7,430 nt of DNA from Rhodothermia bacterium (GTDB lineage: Bacteria > Bacteroidota > Rhodothermia > Rhodothermales > JABDKH01), in contig JAUIJQ010000148.1 of assembly GCA_030431165.1 (NCBI GenBank), positions 1 through 7,430 on the forward strand. Reading direction: 5' to 3'. Shown here piece after piece: positions 1 to 5,755 of this stretch. Numbering within the stretch: the stretch's first letter is position 1; the number at the start of each line of letters is the position of its first letter. The notes under the pieces were generated by a model. The model worked only from the letters and a program-made list of their open reading frames with translations. It had not been told where the DNA came from and made no database searches. The position numbers and the translations under genes are program-made.

Positions 1-2
1 CC

Positions 3-683
3 GCCGGAAAGATCTCCTTCTTCGAGCACAAACTCCTGCTCCCCCTTTGTAGAAAGGGGCATTGCGTTTGCAACGATTGGTTGCGAATCAACATCTACGA
101 AGCGGGAATCACAGAATACGAGAACGGCTTCCCGAGCAACGCCATGGCCGCCCATGTCCTGGCCGAAGACGTCCTGGCCAATTGCCATCGCGAGTCGTTC
201 CAACTGAGGCACGTGTATCCCCAGGGGCCGGCCGCCGACTTCTATTCATCGCTCGCGGGCGATGAAAACTACTTTCCGGTCATCCACGTTAGCGATGATT
301 GGAAATCCCTCTACGTGACGTGGAACATGGCGTTCATCCTGGGCGAACTTAACAACCTGCACTACCTGTTCCCGAAGCTACTGATTCCGTCGGTCCTCTG
401 CTCAAGTAGCGAGAACTTTCTGGGGGCTCGGATCGTCTCGCTCTGGATTTCGATAAACAGCGCTCTGTTCTTGAATTACAGCCGTGTGGAAAAGGTTCCG
501 GCACCCAAACACCGACGTGAGATGGCGGCAGCCTGGGGACAGATCAATCGACGGTCCGCCGAGAACCTGTACAATGCCGTCGTCGACTCTGACCCCAGTG
601 AATTGTCGGACGGCTTTCAGCAGCGCTTCGCGCGCCCGTACACGAACCTGGCGACGCAGGTCATAGATTTCATGAAGCGATGA
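3..683 (+). CDS. Hypothetical protein, C-terminal part (5' end outside window)
   Basis: The reading frame is open from the first bases of the window to a TGA at 681-683, giving 226 visible residues. I do not recognise the family. A TTG at 81 could start a 200-residue protein, but no Shine-Dalgarno sequence precedes it and the frame stays open upstream with sensible residues, so the gene most likely begins left of the window. The protein looks soluble or peripheral. It has many aromatic residues, a moderately hydrophobic stretch (about residues 141-157 of the visible part, around LWISINSALFLNY), and a helical basic C-terminus ending in FMKR. No catalytic motif or signal peptide can be seen in the visible part. 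A strong hairpin follows 26 bases after the stop, so the gene probably ends its own transcription unit, separate from the permease. Coding status is likely because the frame is long and the competing frames are poor; function is unknown. Confidence 0.65.
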   Translation, partial: AGKISFFEHKLLLPLCRKGHCVCNDWLRINIYEAGITEYENGFPSNAMAAHVLAEDVLANCHRESFQLRHVYPQGPAADFYSSLAGDENYFPVIHVSDDWKSLYVTWNMAFILGELNNLHYLFPKLLIPSVLCSSSENFLGARIVSLWISINSALFLNYSRVEKVPAPKHRREMAAAWGQINRRSAENLYNAVVDSDPSELSDGFQQRFARPYTNLATQVIDFMKR

Positions 684-709
684 GGGACCCGTCACAGAGG
701 GCAGGCGAG

Positions 710-734
710 CGTCGCGGCCAGGGCGGCCGCGACG
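710..734 (+). terminator. Strong hairpin after the first gene
   Basis: A perfect 10-bp stem (CGTCGCGGCC / GGCCGCGACG) closes a 5-base loop. It lies 26 bases after the stop of the left-edge gene and 85 bases before the permease start. The stem is very GC-rich, but no T-run follows, so it is not a textbook intrinsic terminator. It could still end transcription or protect a 3' end. Confidence 0.45.
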
Positions 735-819
735 TTCAGCGATCGATAAACATCCAAACAACAGGCTAAAGCCGAAGACACCACCCGCGAGCCTCGGACG
801 CCCTCGGAGAAGCGAAGCG

Positions 820-2274
820 ATGAAGCGATCAGAACAGAGCAAGCTTTCACTCTCCGGCTCGGTCGCCCTCGGAACAGGCGTCATGATCGGCGCCGGCATT
901 TTTGTGCTGATGGGCCAGATCGCAGAGCTGGTCGGAACACTCTTCCCGTTGGCATTTGTCGCCGGCGCGATCGTGGTCGGCTTCAGCGCCTATTCATATG
1001 TGAAGTTCTCCGGTGCGTACCCGTCATCAGGCGGCGTGGCGATGTTCACGCGCAAGGCATTTGGCCCGGGAACAATGGCGGGCACGTTTTCGCTGCTGAT
1101 GTATGTGTCGATGGTCATCGCTGAGAGCCTGGTCGCCAGGACCTTCGGGTCGTACACGCTGCGCCTGTTCGACGGCGGCAACCCTGCTGTTCTGGTTCCG
1201 ATCCTCGGCGTCGCACTGATCGTGTTCGTGTATGGGGTGAATATCGCGGGCAACGCCGCGATCGAACGCGCGGCGAAACTCACGGCCGTGCTGAAAATTG
1301 GAGGCATCGCAATCCTGGCCGTAGCGGGGCTGATCGCTGCGGGGACTCCGGGGGCAGAGAGCTGGGTGAACACGCCAGCACCAGGAAGTTCAGGTGGGGC
1401 GTTCAACTTCCTGGCCGCACTCGCTCTGTCCATCCTTGCGTTCAAGGGGTTCACCACCATCACCAACCAGGGCGACGACATTGTGGCCCCCCGCCGCAAC
1501 CTTGGCCGCTCGATCATCCTATCCGTGCTGATTTGCACCGTGATTTACACTGTGTTGGCTGTGTCGGTCGCGAGCAGCCTCAGTATCGACGCGATCGTCG
1601 ACGCAAGGGACTATGCGCTCGCAGCCGCGGCGGAGCCTGTCTTCGGCGAGATGGGGGTCTTCTTCACAGTGCTCCTTGCGATGGTGGCGACCGTTTCGGG
1701 ACTGGTCGCCAGCGTCTATTCGGCCTCGCGGATGCTCGCGATGCTTAGTGAAATGAAGCAGCTGCCGCGTCTCTACGGTGGCGTGCGCAACCCTGCCCTC
1801 ACAATCACTGTCGTGCTCGCCGTTGGACTGACGGTGTTGTTTGATCTCTCCCGGATCGCCTCGATCGGGGCCATGTTCTATCTCACCATGGACATCGCCA
1901 TCCACTACGGTCTGGTTCGATACCTTCGCGACGATGTCGAGTTTGTTCCGTGGGTTCCAGTTGTCGCGATAAGCCTGGACTGCATCATTCTGGCTTCGTT
2001 CGTAGTGCTGAAGTTGAGGCAGGATCCGCTGGTCGTGATCGTCGCGTTGGTAGGTTTCGTCGCCATCCTCGTCTCGCAACGGCTATTCATGATCACACAC
2101 ACGGATGACGTCGGAATCATGCACATGGAAATGGCGATGGGCGGGCCGCAGATGGATGACATGAAGATGGATCGGACGAGCGCAATGGACATGAGTATGG
2201 AACAGCACGGTCACGACAATCCGTACGACATGGACGCCGAATCGTCGGACAACAACGACGCGAACGGGTCGTAG
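820..2274 (+). CDS. APC-superfamily permease with Met/His-rich C-terminal tail
   Basis: This 484-residue inner-membrane transporter belongs to the amino acid-polyamine-organocation superfamily. The ATG at 820 is preceded by GGAGAAG (806-812) at good spacing. About 12 hydrophobic segments can be counted, starting near residues 13, 41, 87, 120, 152, 192, 230, 270, 325, 348, 375 and 403. Family signatures are the broken TM1 helix GVMIGAGIF (20-28), AYPSSGG (66-72) after TM2, and AFKGFTTITNQGDD in TM6 followed by PRRNLGRS (224-231). The core is typical of amino acid permeases, but the substrate cannot be read from it. The odd part is residues 424-484: 12 Met, 4 His and many Asp, with repeated MxM motifs (MHMEMAM, MKM, MDMSM) and no Cys. 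In a 12-TM topology this tail would be cytoplasmic. Such composition is typical of soft-metal, especially Cu(I), binding. With csoR nearby, a metal-responsive or metal-transporting role is possible but inferred. The 85 bases upstream hold no dyad like those found at 2362 and 3874. Confidence 0.9.
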   Translation: MKRSEQSKLSLSGSVALGTGVMIGAGIFVLMGQIAELVGTLFPLAFVAGAIVVGFSAYSYVKFSGAYPSSGGVAMFTRKAFGPGTMAGTFSLLMYVSMVIAESLVARTFGSYTLRLFDGGNPAVLVPILGVALIVFVYGVNIAGNAAIERAAKLTAVLKIGGIAILAVAGLIAAGTPGAESWVNTPAPGSSGGAFNFLAALALSILAFKGFTTITNQGDDIVAPRRNLGRSIILSVLICTVIYTVLAVSVASSLSIDAIVDARDYALAAAAEPVFGEMGVFFTVLLAMVATVSGLVASVYSASRMLAMLSEMKQLPRLYGGVRNPALTITVVLAVGLTVLFDLSRIASIGAMFYLTMDIAIHYGLVRYLRDDVEFVPWVPVVAISLDCIILASFVVLKLRQDPLVVIVALVGFVAILVSQRLFMITHTDDVGIMHMEMAMGGPQMDDMKMDRTSAMDMSMEQHGHDNPYDMDAESSDNNDANGS

Positions 2275-2346
2275 CTGGGACGCGGTCGGCACAGCCCGGT
2301 TTCAATTGTTTCGGTCCTGTGGCTCGCGTGCTTGACGCCGCCGCCT

Positions 2347-2379
2347 GGTATCGATACCTCCCTACCCGGGGCAGGGTAT
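2347..2379 (+). promoter_or_regulatory. Candidate operator/promoter region of the lipoprotein gene
   Basis: Two elements lie 50-80 bases upstream of the lipoprotein start. The first is a perfect 12-bp palindrome, GGTATCGATACC (2347-2358). The second is a G-tract dyad, TACCC-GGGGCA-GGGTA (2363-2378), whose right arm runs straight into a possible -10 element TATAGC (2377-2382). The dyad resembles published CsoR operators (for example the TACCC...GGGTA type in Bacillus) and the site at 3874-3891. No good -35 is visible, so regulator involvement is plausible. Operator assignment is inference. Confidence 0.45.
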
Positions 2380-2427
2380 AGCTCCAGTAAACTAACGCGA
2401 CCTGCAGGTCTGCGGAAATGGAGGGAC

Positions 2428-3147
2428 ATGCGAAATCTACTACTCCTGACTTGTGTGGTTGGTGTGGGTTGTGGCGGTACGTCCGGTGCCAACCCCCACG
2501 ACATGGGCGTGAATCAACATGCAGAAGTGGCGGCGAGTCATGACCGCATCGCTGAGCAACATGAAGCGCAGTTCGATCCAGACGCAACGGCGCTGCGTGA
2601 ACGCTGCGCTTTGAGAGGCGACGGCCCGTCCGGGGGCTCGGATGGCAGCTCACACGGCGGCGACCTCTACCATTTCGACTCAGATGTGTGCTGGACGTCG
2701 GTTATCAATCCAACCGAGGAGCATCGACGGGACGCGGAGGAACACCGGCGCCACGCGGAAGACCATCGGGCCGCTTCAATGACCCTGGGTGAGGCGGAAG
2801 CCCGTGCCTGCGTCGGAGTCAGTCCTTCTGACCGTGATGCAAGCCCGTTTATGCATGTCGATGACATCGTTGCGGTGGATCGCACTGAGACAGGCGCCAC
2901 GCTGACGTTCCGGGAAGTGCCCGGGTTGAGCGCGCAGCGCTTGCGGCAACTCATCGACTGTCACCTGGCACGCAACGCGTCCCTCGGTCACAGCATGCCC
3001 GATATGCCGGATTGCCCGCTCGTTCCGCGGGGTGTTGAAGCACGCGTTCAAACAACGAACCGGGGGCTCGCAGTTACGATCTGGTCCGATGATCAAGCCG
3101 TCGCGCGCGTCATACAGGAGCGCGTCGAACGGCTCTCTGCGCGTTAG
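2428..3147 (+). CDS. His-rich probable lipoprotein, putative metal-binding
   Basis: I chose the ATG at 2428 because GGAGGG (2420-2425) lies just upstream and the protein then begins with a secretion signal (MRNLLLL, a short hydrophobic run, then VGVGCGG). Lipidation at Cys15 is possible, although Gly at -3 is a weak lipobox. An upstream in-frame ATG at 2332 would bury the signal, so I reject it. The mature part has two His-patterned helices: His24, 31, 38 and 45 are spaced exactly seven apart, as are His99, 106 and 113 inside EEHRRDA-EEHRRHA-EDHR repeats. Between them lie Cys60, a Gly/Ser/His linker and Cys88. The C-terminal half holds Cys128, then a compact CH...H-x-M-x2-M-x2-C cluster (178-196) and a probable beta-alpha end. 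This composition fits periplasmic metal binding. I have an impression of having seen related unnamed proteins with the CH...MPxMPxCPL segment, but cannot cite a family. It stands 153 bases after the permease, with its own promoter-like dyad. Confidence 0.8.
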   Translation: MRNLLLLTCVVGVGCGGTSGANPHDMGVNQHAEVAASHDRIAEQHEAQFDPDATALRERCALRGDGPSGGSDGSSHGGDLYHFDSDVCWTSVINPTEEHRRDAEEHRRHAEDHRAASMTLGEAEARACVGVSPSDRDASPFMHVDDIVAVDRTETGATLTFREVPGLSAQRLRQLIDCHLARNASLGHSMPDMPDCPLVPRGVEARVQTTNRGLAVTIWSDDQAVARVIQERVERLSAR

Positions 3148-3162
3148 TACATCGGACGCGGC

Positions 3163-3303
3163 GTGTCACAAAGCAGCGTTTCGCGGCAATTGGCGGAGAA
3201 AAGGCACCCGAGAAAAACGGAATCGACGCTGCTTCCGGTGAAGAAGTACGACTTCAGTCCGAGGCGCTGGCGGGCGATGGCGCAGATTTACGTTCGTAGG
3301 TGA
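3163..3303 (+). CDS. Possible small basic ORF after the lipoprotein gene
   Basis: After the TAG of the lipoprotein gene, the same frame stays open to a TGA at 3301-3303. It could start at GTG 3163 and encode 46 residues, beginning MSQSSVSRQLAEKRHPRK and ending in a basic, aromatic segment (FSPRRWRAMAQIYVRR). The start looks a little like a helix-turn-helix (SQSSVSRQLAE). No ribosome binding site is convincing. It could be a tiny gene, a relic of a longer C-terminus beyond a stop mutation, or chance. Confidence 0.2.
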   Translation: MSQSSVSRQLAEKRHPRKTESTLLPVKKYDFSPRRWRAMAQIYVRR

Positions 3304-3380
3304 TTCCTTTCTGTTGGTGCGTCAATCCTACGCCTCGCGGCAAACTTGGAGCCGGGAGGCGTCGCTGGCTGGTTCACGCT

Positions 3381-3674
3381 TCATGGAGCGTCAGCACTGT
3401 CATCAGTCTCTGTCATTGCGTGCGCGCCCTGCATCGCACCGGGCTCAAGCTGCGAATGCACGTCGACGGTCTGAAACTGCCCATTCGCCCGGTACTGGAA
3501 CCAATACATGCTGGTACATACCCCGACGACGATTCCGCCGACGACAAGCACAATGCCGGCAGCCTTGAGGAGTTTCGCGGCCGGTTGCTTCGACGCATAG
3601 TGAAGCAGGACGAGCCCCGCCGCGATCGAAAAGATCTCAAGCATTCCTGCGATATCAGCGAGAAACTGGGCCAT
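3381..3674 (-). CDS. Small two-helix membrane protein with Met/His tail
   Basis: The 97-residue protein starts at ATG 3674-3672, preceded on its strand by a good purine-rich site (AGGGAGGGG, about five bases from the start). The frame extends upstream to 4097, but that part lacks the character of the gene and belongs to other sequence. Two membrane segments are clear: about residues 7-26 (DIAGMLEIFSIAAGLVLL) and 38-58 (AAGIVLVVGGIVVGVC). They are joined by a short basic loop (SKQPAAKLLK). TM2 ends in CTSMYWFQYR, and the polar C-terminal tail holds His73, Met81, His85 and Met87, then Thr/Asp/Glu. Cys53-x2-Met56 plus the tail could bind Cu(I), but no established family name comes to mind. The protein is divergent from csoR, with 506 bases between the starts, a G-tract motif overlapping its likely promoter, and another dyad further upstream. 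A role in copper handling is inferred from this context only. Confidence 0.75.
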   Translation of the reverse strand: MAQFLADIAGMLEIFSIAAGLVLLHYASKQPAAKLLKAAGIVLVVGGIVVGVCTSMYWFQYRANGQFQTVDVHSQLEPGAMQGAHAMTETDDSADAP

Positions 3675-3716
3675 GACTACCCCTCCCTGTGATTGGTGAT
3701 TGGTTGCGAAACTTCC

Positions 3717-3739
3717 ATCATAGTTCTCCCTGTGGGGTA
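3717..3739 (-). promoter_or_regulatory. Possible promoter with G-tract motif for the minus-strand membrane protein
   Basis: Read on the minus strand, TACCCCACAGGGAG (3739-3726) is followed by a -10-like TATGAT (3722-3717), about 43 bases before the ATG. The motif is an imperfect version of the dyads at 2363 and 3874, sharing the TACCC half and the facing GGG. No good -35 is seen. It is a weak candidate for the same regulator. Confidence 0.3.
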
Positions 3740-3873
3740 CGAGCGGTGGTGCCTGTTCGATTTCCGAAGGCAAGTCCGACTGGAGCCGCCCGCAATCGGT
3801 GAAGACCGAGCAATTCGTGAGCAACGCAATAGTTCCGCGCATCGTTGCCGCGACCCGGGGACGCCCGCACGGA

Positions 3874-3896
3874 ACCCTACTCCGGTAGGGTATCAT
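3874..3896 (+). promoter_or_regulatory. Candidate CsoR operator: 7-bp perfect G-tract inverted repeat
   Basis: ACCCTAC (3874-3880) and GTAGGGT (3885-3891) form a perfect inverted repeat around TCCG. The right arm continues into a -10-like TATCAT (3891-3896). It lies between the divergent two-helix membrane protein and csoR. CTACTCCGGTAGGGTAT here and CTACCCGGGGCAGGGTAT at 2362 differ by only a few bases. Known CsoR operators are G-tract dyads of this kind. A + strand transcript starting here would have a leader of roughly 280 bases before csoR. No matching -35 is obvious. Confidence 0.5.
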
Positions 3897-4001
3897 GTCC
3901 CTTCGGTCAAGTTGCACGGGAATGCAGTTGAATACCGATCCTGGTCCGGCGATGCTGGCGTTTGGGAATCGTTGTCGTAGAGATCCAGCTTCGACCAGCG
4001 T

Positions 4002-4067
4002 GAACGGATTTCGTTCGATAGCCTGAGAATGGGTACCACAGCCGGTGTCGCTCAGTGCTAGCAGAAC
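4002..4067 (-). pseudogene. Probable relic of a histidine-kinase ATPase domain
   Basis: On the minus strand this stretch reads VLLALSDTGCGTHSQAIERNPF. That closely matches the G1 box region of histidine-kinase HATPase domains, typically VLLAVSDTGCGM followed about ten residues later by a PFF segment. Here Thr replaces Met after the DTGCG, and the PFF is degraded to NPF. No H-box, N-box or G2 box is visible on either side, and the frame downstream loses similarity. It is therefore best read as a short remnant of a sensor kinase inside the divergent intergenic region. It lies in the same frame as the small membrane-protein gene, which makes that gene's frame appear falsely long. Confidence 0.4.
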
Positions 4068-4180
4068 GTCCTGATGTCCCACTCGCTTCGAGCGCAATCA
4101 TGCGACCTTTGCGGCGGCAGCACTGCCGATATATACCGCACCCGTTGCATTTCACTTTTCGTGCCTTCAGGGGGCGAAGC

Positions 4181-4462
4181 ATGCTCGATTCAGACGGGAA
4201 GAAGAATGTCGAGGCCCGCCTCAAACGCGCCCTCGGACAGGTGTCCGGGATCCAGCGCATGGTCGACGACGACCGCTATTGCGTAGACGTGTTGCTCCAG
4301 ATCTCGGCGGCGCGCGCTGCTTTGGCAAAGGTCAGCAAGCTGCTCCTCGAGTCGCACATTCACACCTGCGTTGCTGGCGCGTTCGACGGCGACGACCAGT
4401 CAGAGCGAGAGGCGAAGATCGCTGAACTCGTCCGGGTATTTGAGAAGAACTGCAGCTGCTGA
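4181..4462 (+). CDS. csoR: CsoR/RcnR/FrmR-family metal-sensing repressor, Cu(I)-type ligands
   Basis: The 93-residue all-helical protein has the family core: KKNVEARLKRALGQVSGIQRMVDDDRYC near the N-terminus, then QISAARAAL and the HIHTC segment. Cys34, His59 and Cys63 have exactly the spacing (25, then 4) of the Cu(I) ligands Cys36-His61-Cys65 of Mycobacterium CsoR, and Tyr33 matches the second-shell tyrosine. FrmR and RcnR proteins lack this third Cys. Apo-CsoR proteins bind G-tract dyads, and Cu(I) binding releases them. The ATG at 4181 is preceded by a GGGGG run (4170-4174); upstream in-frame starts would give an atypical N-terminus. The C-terminus ends in Cys-Ser-Cys (91-93), an addition that could hold or relay metal. 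Likely targets in this window are the dyads at 2363 and 3874. A TATATA at 4130-4135 may be its own -10, though no clear -35 accompanies it. The family call is firm; the metal assignment follows from ligand spacing. Confidence 0.92.
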   Translation: MLDSDGKKNVEARLKRALGQVSGIQRMVDDDRYCVDVLLQISAARAALAKVSKLLLESHIHTCVAGAFDGDDQSEREAKIAELVRVFEKNCSC

Positions 4463-4718
4463 GCCAGAACGTCGTTCGAGACAGCGGTGTCAGCATGGAC
4501 GGTCTTGTGGAGGCCCGCAGCGAAGCCAATTGGAAGATTTGTGGTTGAGGCCTCCCATATTGACCGAGTTTCGTGACCGGTGCTTAACTGGCGGCGTCGT
4601 TTCGATCCCGTCGACGTCAGTTGTCAGGTACTGGGGCACGTGCGCCATAAGCCCGTCGGAACGGCGCATGTAACACCTGTCTCAGCGCAAAAAAGCGGCC
4701 GTCTTGACGACCTCCGCA

Positions 4719-4739
4719 GAAATTGATCTTCCTACGCTC
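4719..4739 (+). repeat. Direct repeat, copy 1
   Basis: A 21-base sequence beginning GAAATTGATC and ending CTACGCTC recurs exactly at 4836-4856, 117 bases away. The four bases TCCG also match two bases further upstream of each copy. Origin unknown; repeated transposase-binding sites at an IS end are one possibility. Confidence 0.8.
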
Positions 4740-4835
4740 GCGCGCCGCGGTGGATGGCGGCCAGCTGCTCCTACGCGACGTCCAGGCTGATCGGGATGCG
4801 GCGGAGTTTGCAGTAGGAGTTGGAAGAGTTCCGAC

Positions 4836-4856
4836 GAAATTGATCTTCCTACGCTC
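4836..4856 (+). repeat. Direct repeat, copy 2
   Basis: Exact second copy of the repeat at 4719-4739, in the same orientation. The identity stops at the base after CTACGCTC, where TTCG replaces GCGC. Confidence 0.8.
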
Positions 4857-5066
4857 TTCGCGGCCACTATCCCACTCCACTGCGACGAGCTGGCACAAGT
4901 TTGAACGACCGCCCCACCTGTCCCACATAAGATGAAACACCCACGTGTTCTTTCCCGGACACGGCACCGGCCGTCAGTCCGCCGCCCGGAGCCTCCGCAT
5001 TGCAAACACCGGCCGGAAAGCGGAACCTCGCGCAGGCACTCTCCGACGTTCGCAGGATGCGCTACG

Positions 5067-5405
5067 TCACAACAGCCCTTTCGTCAGGCCCTCAATGCGG
5101 TCCGGCGCCAGTTCGGTCATTCTCTTGACGATACGGTCTACAAGGTTCACGCGAGCCGGGTAGTCTTCTTTGAACCAATTCGACAACGTCAGCACTACCA
5201 CCAGCATTCTGGTGTCGAGTTGCTGTAAGTCGATCGCTTCCAGATACGCAGCTGCCTCTTCGAACTTTCCGTCGATGAGCAGGTCATCCACGATGTCGAG
5301 CAGCACAGCAGCGCCCTCACCTGACTCACCTCGCAGCACATATTGGTGCAACTCCGCCGCGGGCGTGATGCCTTCGTTCTGTGCAGTATTTCCTGTGCCT
5401 GACAT
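5067..5405 (-). CDS. Small helical hypothetical protein (112 aa)
   Basis: The ATG at 5405-5403 has a GGAG seven bases upstream on its strand, and the frame has good amino acid composition, so I regard this as a real gene. The protein is soluble and mostly helical. After a polar 20-residue start it reads as paired helices: VLLDIVDDLLIDGKFEEAAAYLEAI, then DTRMLVVVLTLSNWF, then ARVNLVDRIVKRMTELAPDRIEGLTKGLL. The GKFEEAAAYLEAIDL part recalls a tetratricopeptide or similar helical-repeat unit, too few to be a full repeat domain. It has an impression of familiarity as one of the unnamed helical proteins of GC-rich bacteria, but I cannot name a function. A weak promoter (TTGGAC 5460-5455, 18 bases, TACATT 5436-5431) may precede it. 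It follows another minus-strand gene by 119 bases, so the two may be co-transcribed. Confidence 0.65.
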   Translation of the reverse strand: MSGTGNTAQNEGITPAAELHQYVLRGESGEGAAVLLDIVDDLLIDGKFEEAAAYLEAIDLQQLDTRMLVVVLTLSNWFKEDYPARVNLVDRIVKRMTELAPDRIEGLTKGLL

Positions 5406-5524
5406 CCGAGTACTCCGACCGTGCGGCGCAAATGTATGTCATCGCCGAACCGGTGTCCAACCGAGTTGGATGGAACGAGAATCGCGATCTTTCGGCGAGT
5501 TCGCGCAGTAGCCGGAGTCCGTCT

Positions 5525-5755
5525 CTACCGATCTTCGTGTTTGTTGGAGATCACGTCGCCAGGCCGGATATCGTTTGGCGGAATGCTCATCAGCAAACCG
5601 TCGCGAACCACTTCCCACTCCCTGGAAGGTAGCTCACCCTCTTCGTACGCGGAACCGAGAGCGCCGAATGATGCTGCGCCGGGCGTCCACGGTTTCACCC
5701 ATTCCGGCTTTCGCGGGTTGGTCGGTCGCTTTCTCTCTGCCTTTTCGTCTTTCAT
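5525..5755 (-). CDS. Small hypothetical protein (76 aa)
   Basis: The chosen ATG (5755-5753) gives MKDEKAERKR followed by a Pro/Lys-rich segment, a Gly/Ala linker and a compact end (EWEVVRDGLLMSIPPNDIRPGDVISNKHEDR). The last part looks like short beta strands, with an IRPGDVI turn as in small barrel proteins. No ribosome binding site is clear at this ATG. The frame is open further upstream to a GTG at 5863, but the added 36 residues (rich in Arg and Gly) look non-coding. I do not recognise the family. It lies upstream of the 112-residue gene on the same strand. Confidence that it is coding rests on composition only. Confidence 0.45.
   Translation of the reverse strand: MKDEKAERKRPTNPRKPEWVKPWTPGAASFGALGSAYEEGELPSREWEVVRDGLLMSIPPNDIRPGDVISNKHEDR

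Larger units (their letters stand above)
4463..5066. other. 604 bases without a convincing gene
   Basis: All six frames are short or have unnatural composition (runs of Arg and Pro, no domain), and none has a good ribosome binding site. The stretch contains a 21-base direct repeat at 4719 and 4836, a third shorter copy of TCCTACGC between them, and an inverted CTCCTAC/GTAGGAG pair (4768-4774 and 4813-4819). I see no tRNA or clear terminator. It may be the debris or the solo end of a mobile element. Confidence 0.5.

Noticed and set aside
402..899. Long minus-strand ORF opposite the first gene and the permease start
   Set aside because: Arg/Pro/Ser-rich composition, overlapping two better-supported plus-strand genes; a shadow of GC-rich coding sequence.
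3675..4097. Upstream extension of the minus-strand membrane-protein frame to 4097 (238 aa in total)
   Set aside because: The ATG at 3674 has a strong ribosome binding site and directly starts the membrane-protein character. The extension contains a kinase-like relic and otherwise random composition.
4575..4625. T-arm-like TTTCGATCCC suggesting a tRNA
   Set aside because: No matching T-stem, anticodon arm or acceptor stem can be folded around it.
4719..4856. CRISPR array
   Set aside because: Only two exact repeat copies, with a 96-base interval that itself contains related sequence; no third full repeat and no cas gene.
4617..5005. Minus-strand ORFs across the direct repeats, with repeated ERRKINF / VGRSIS segments
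   Set aside because: The repeated peptides are only the DNA repeat read in frame (117 is a multiple of three). The rest is low-quality Arg/Ser/Pro sequence with no start signal.
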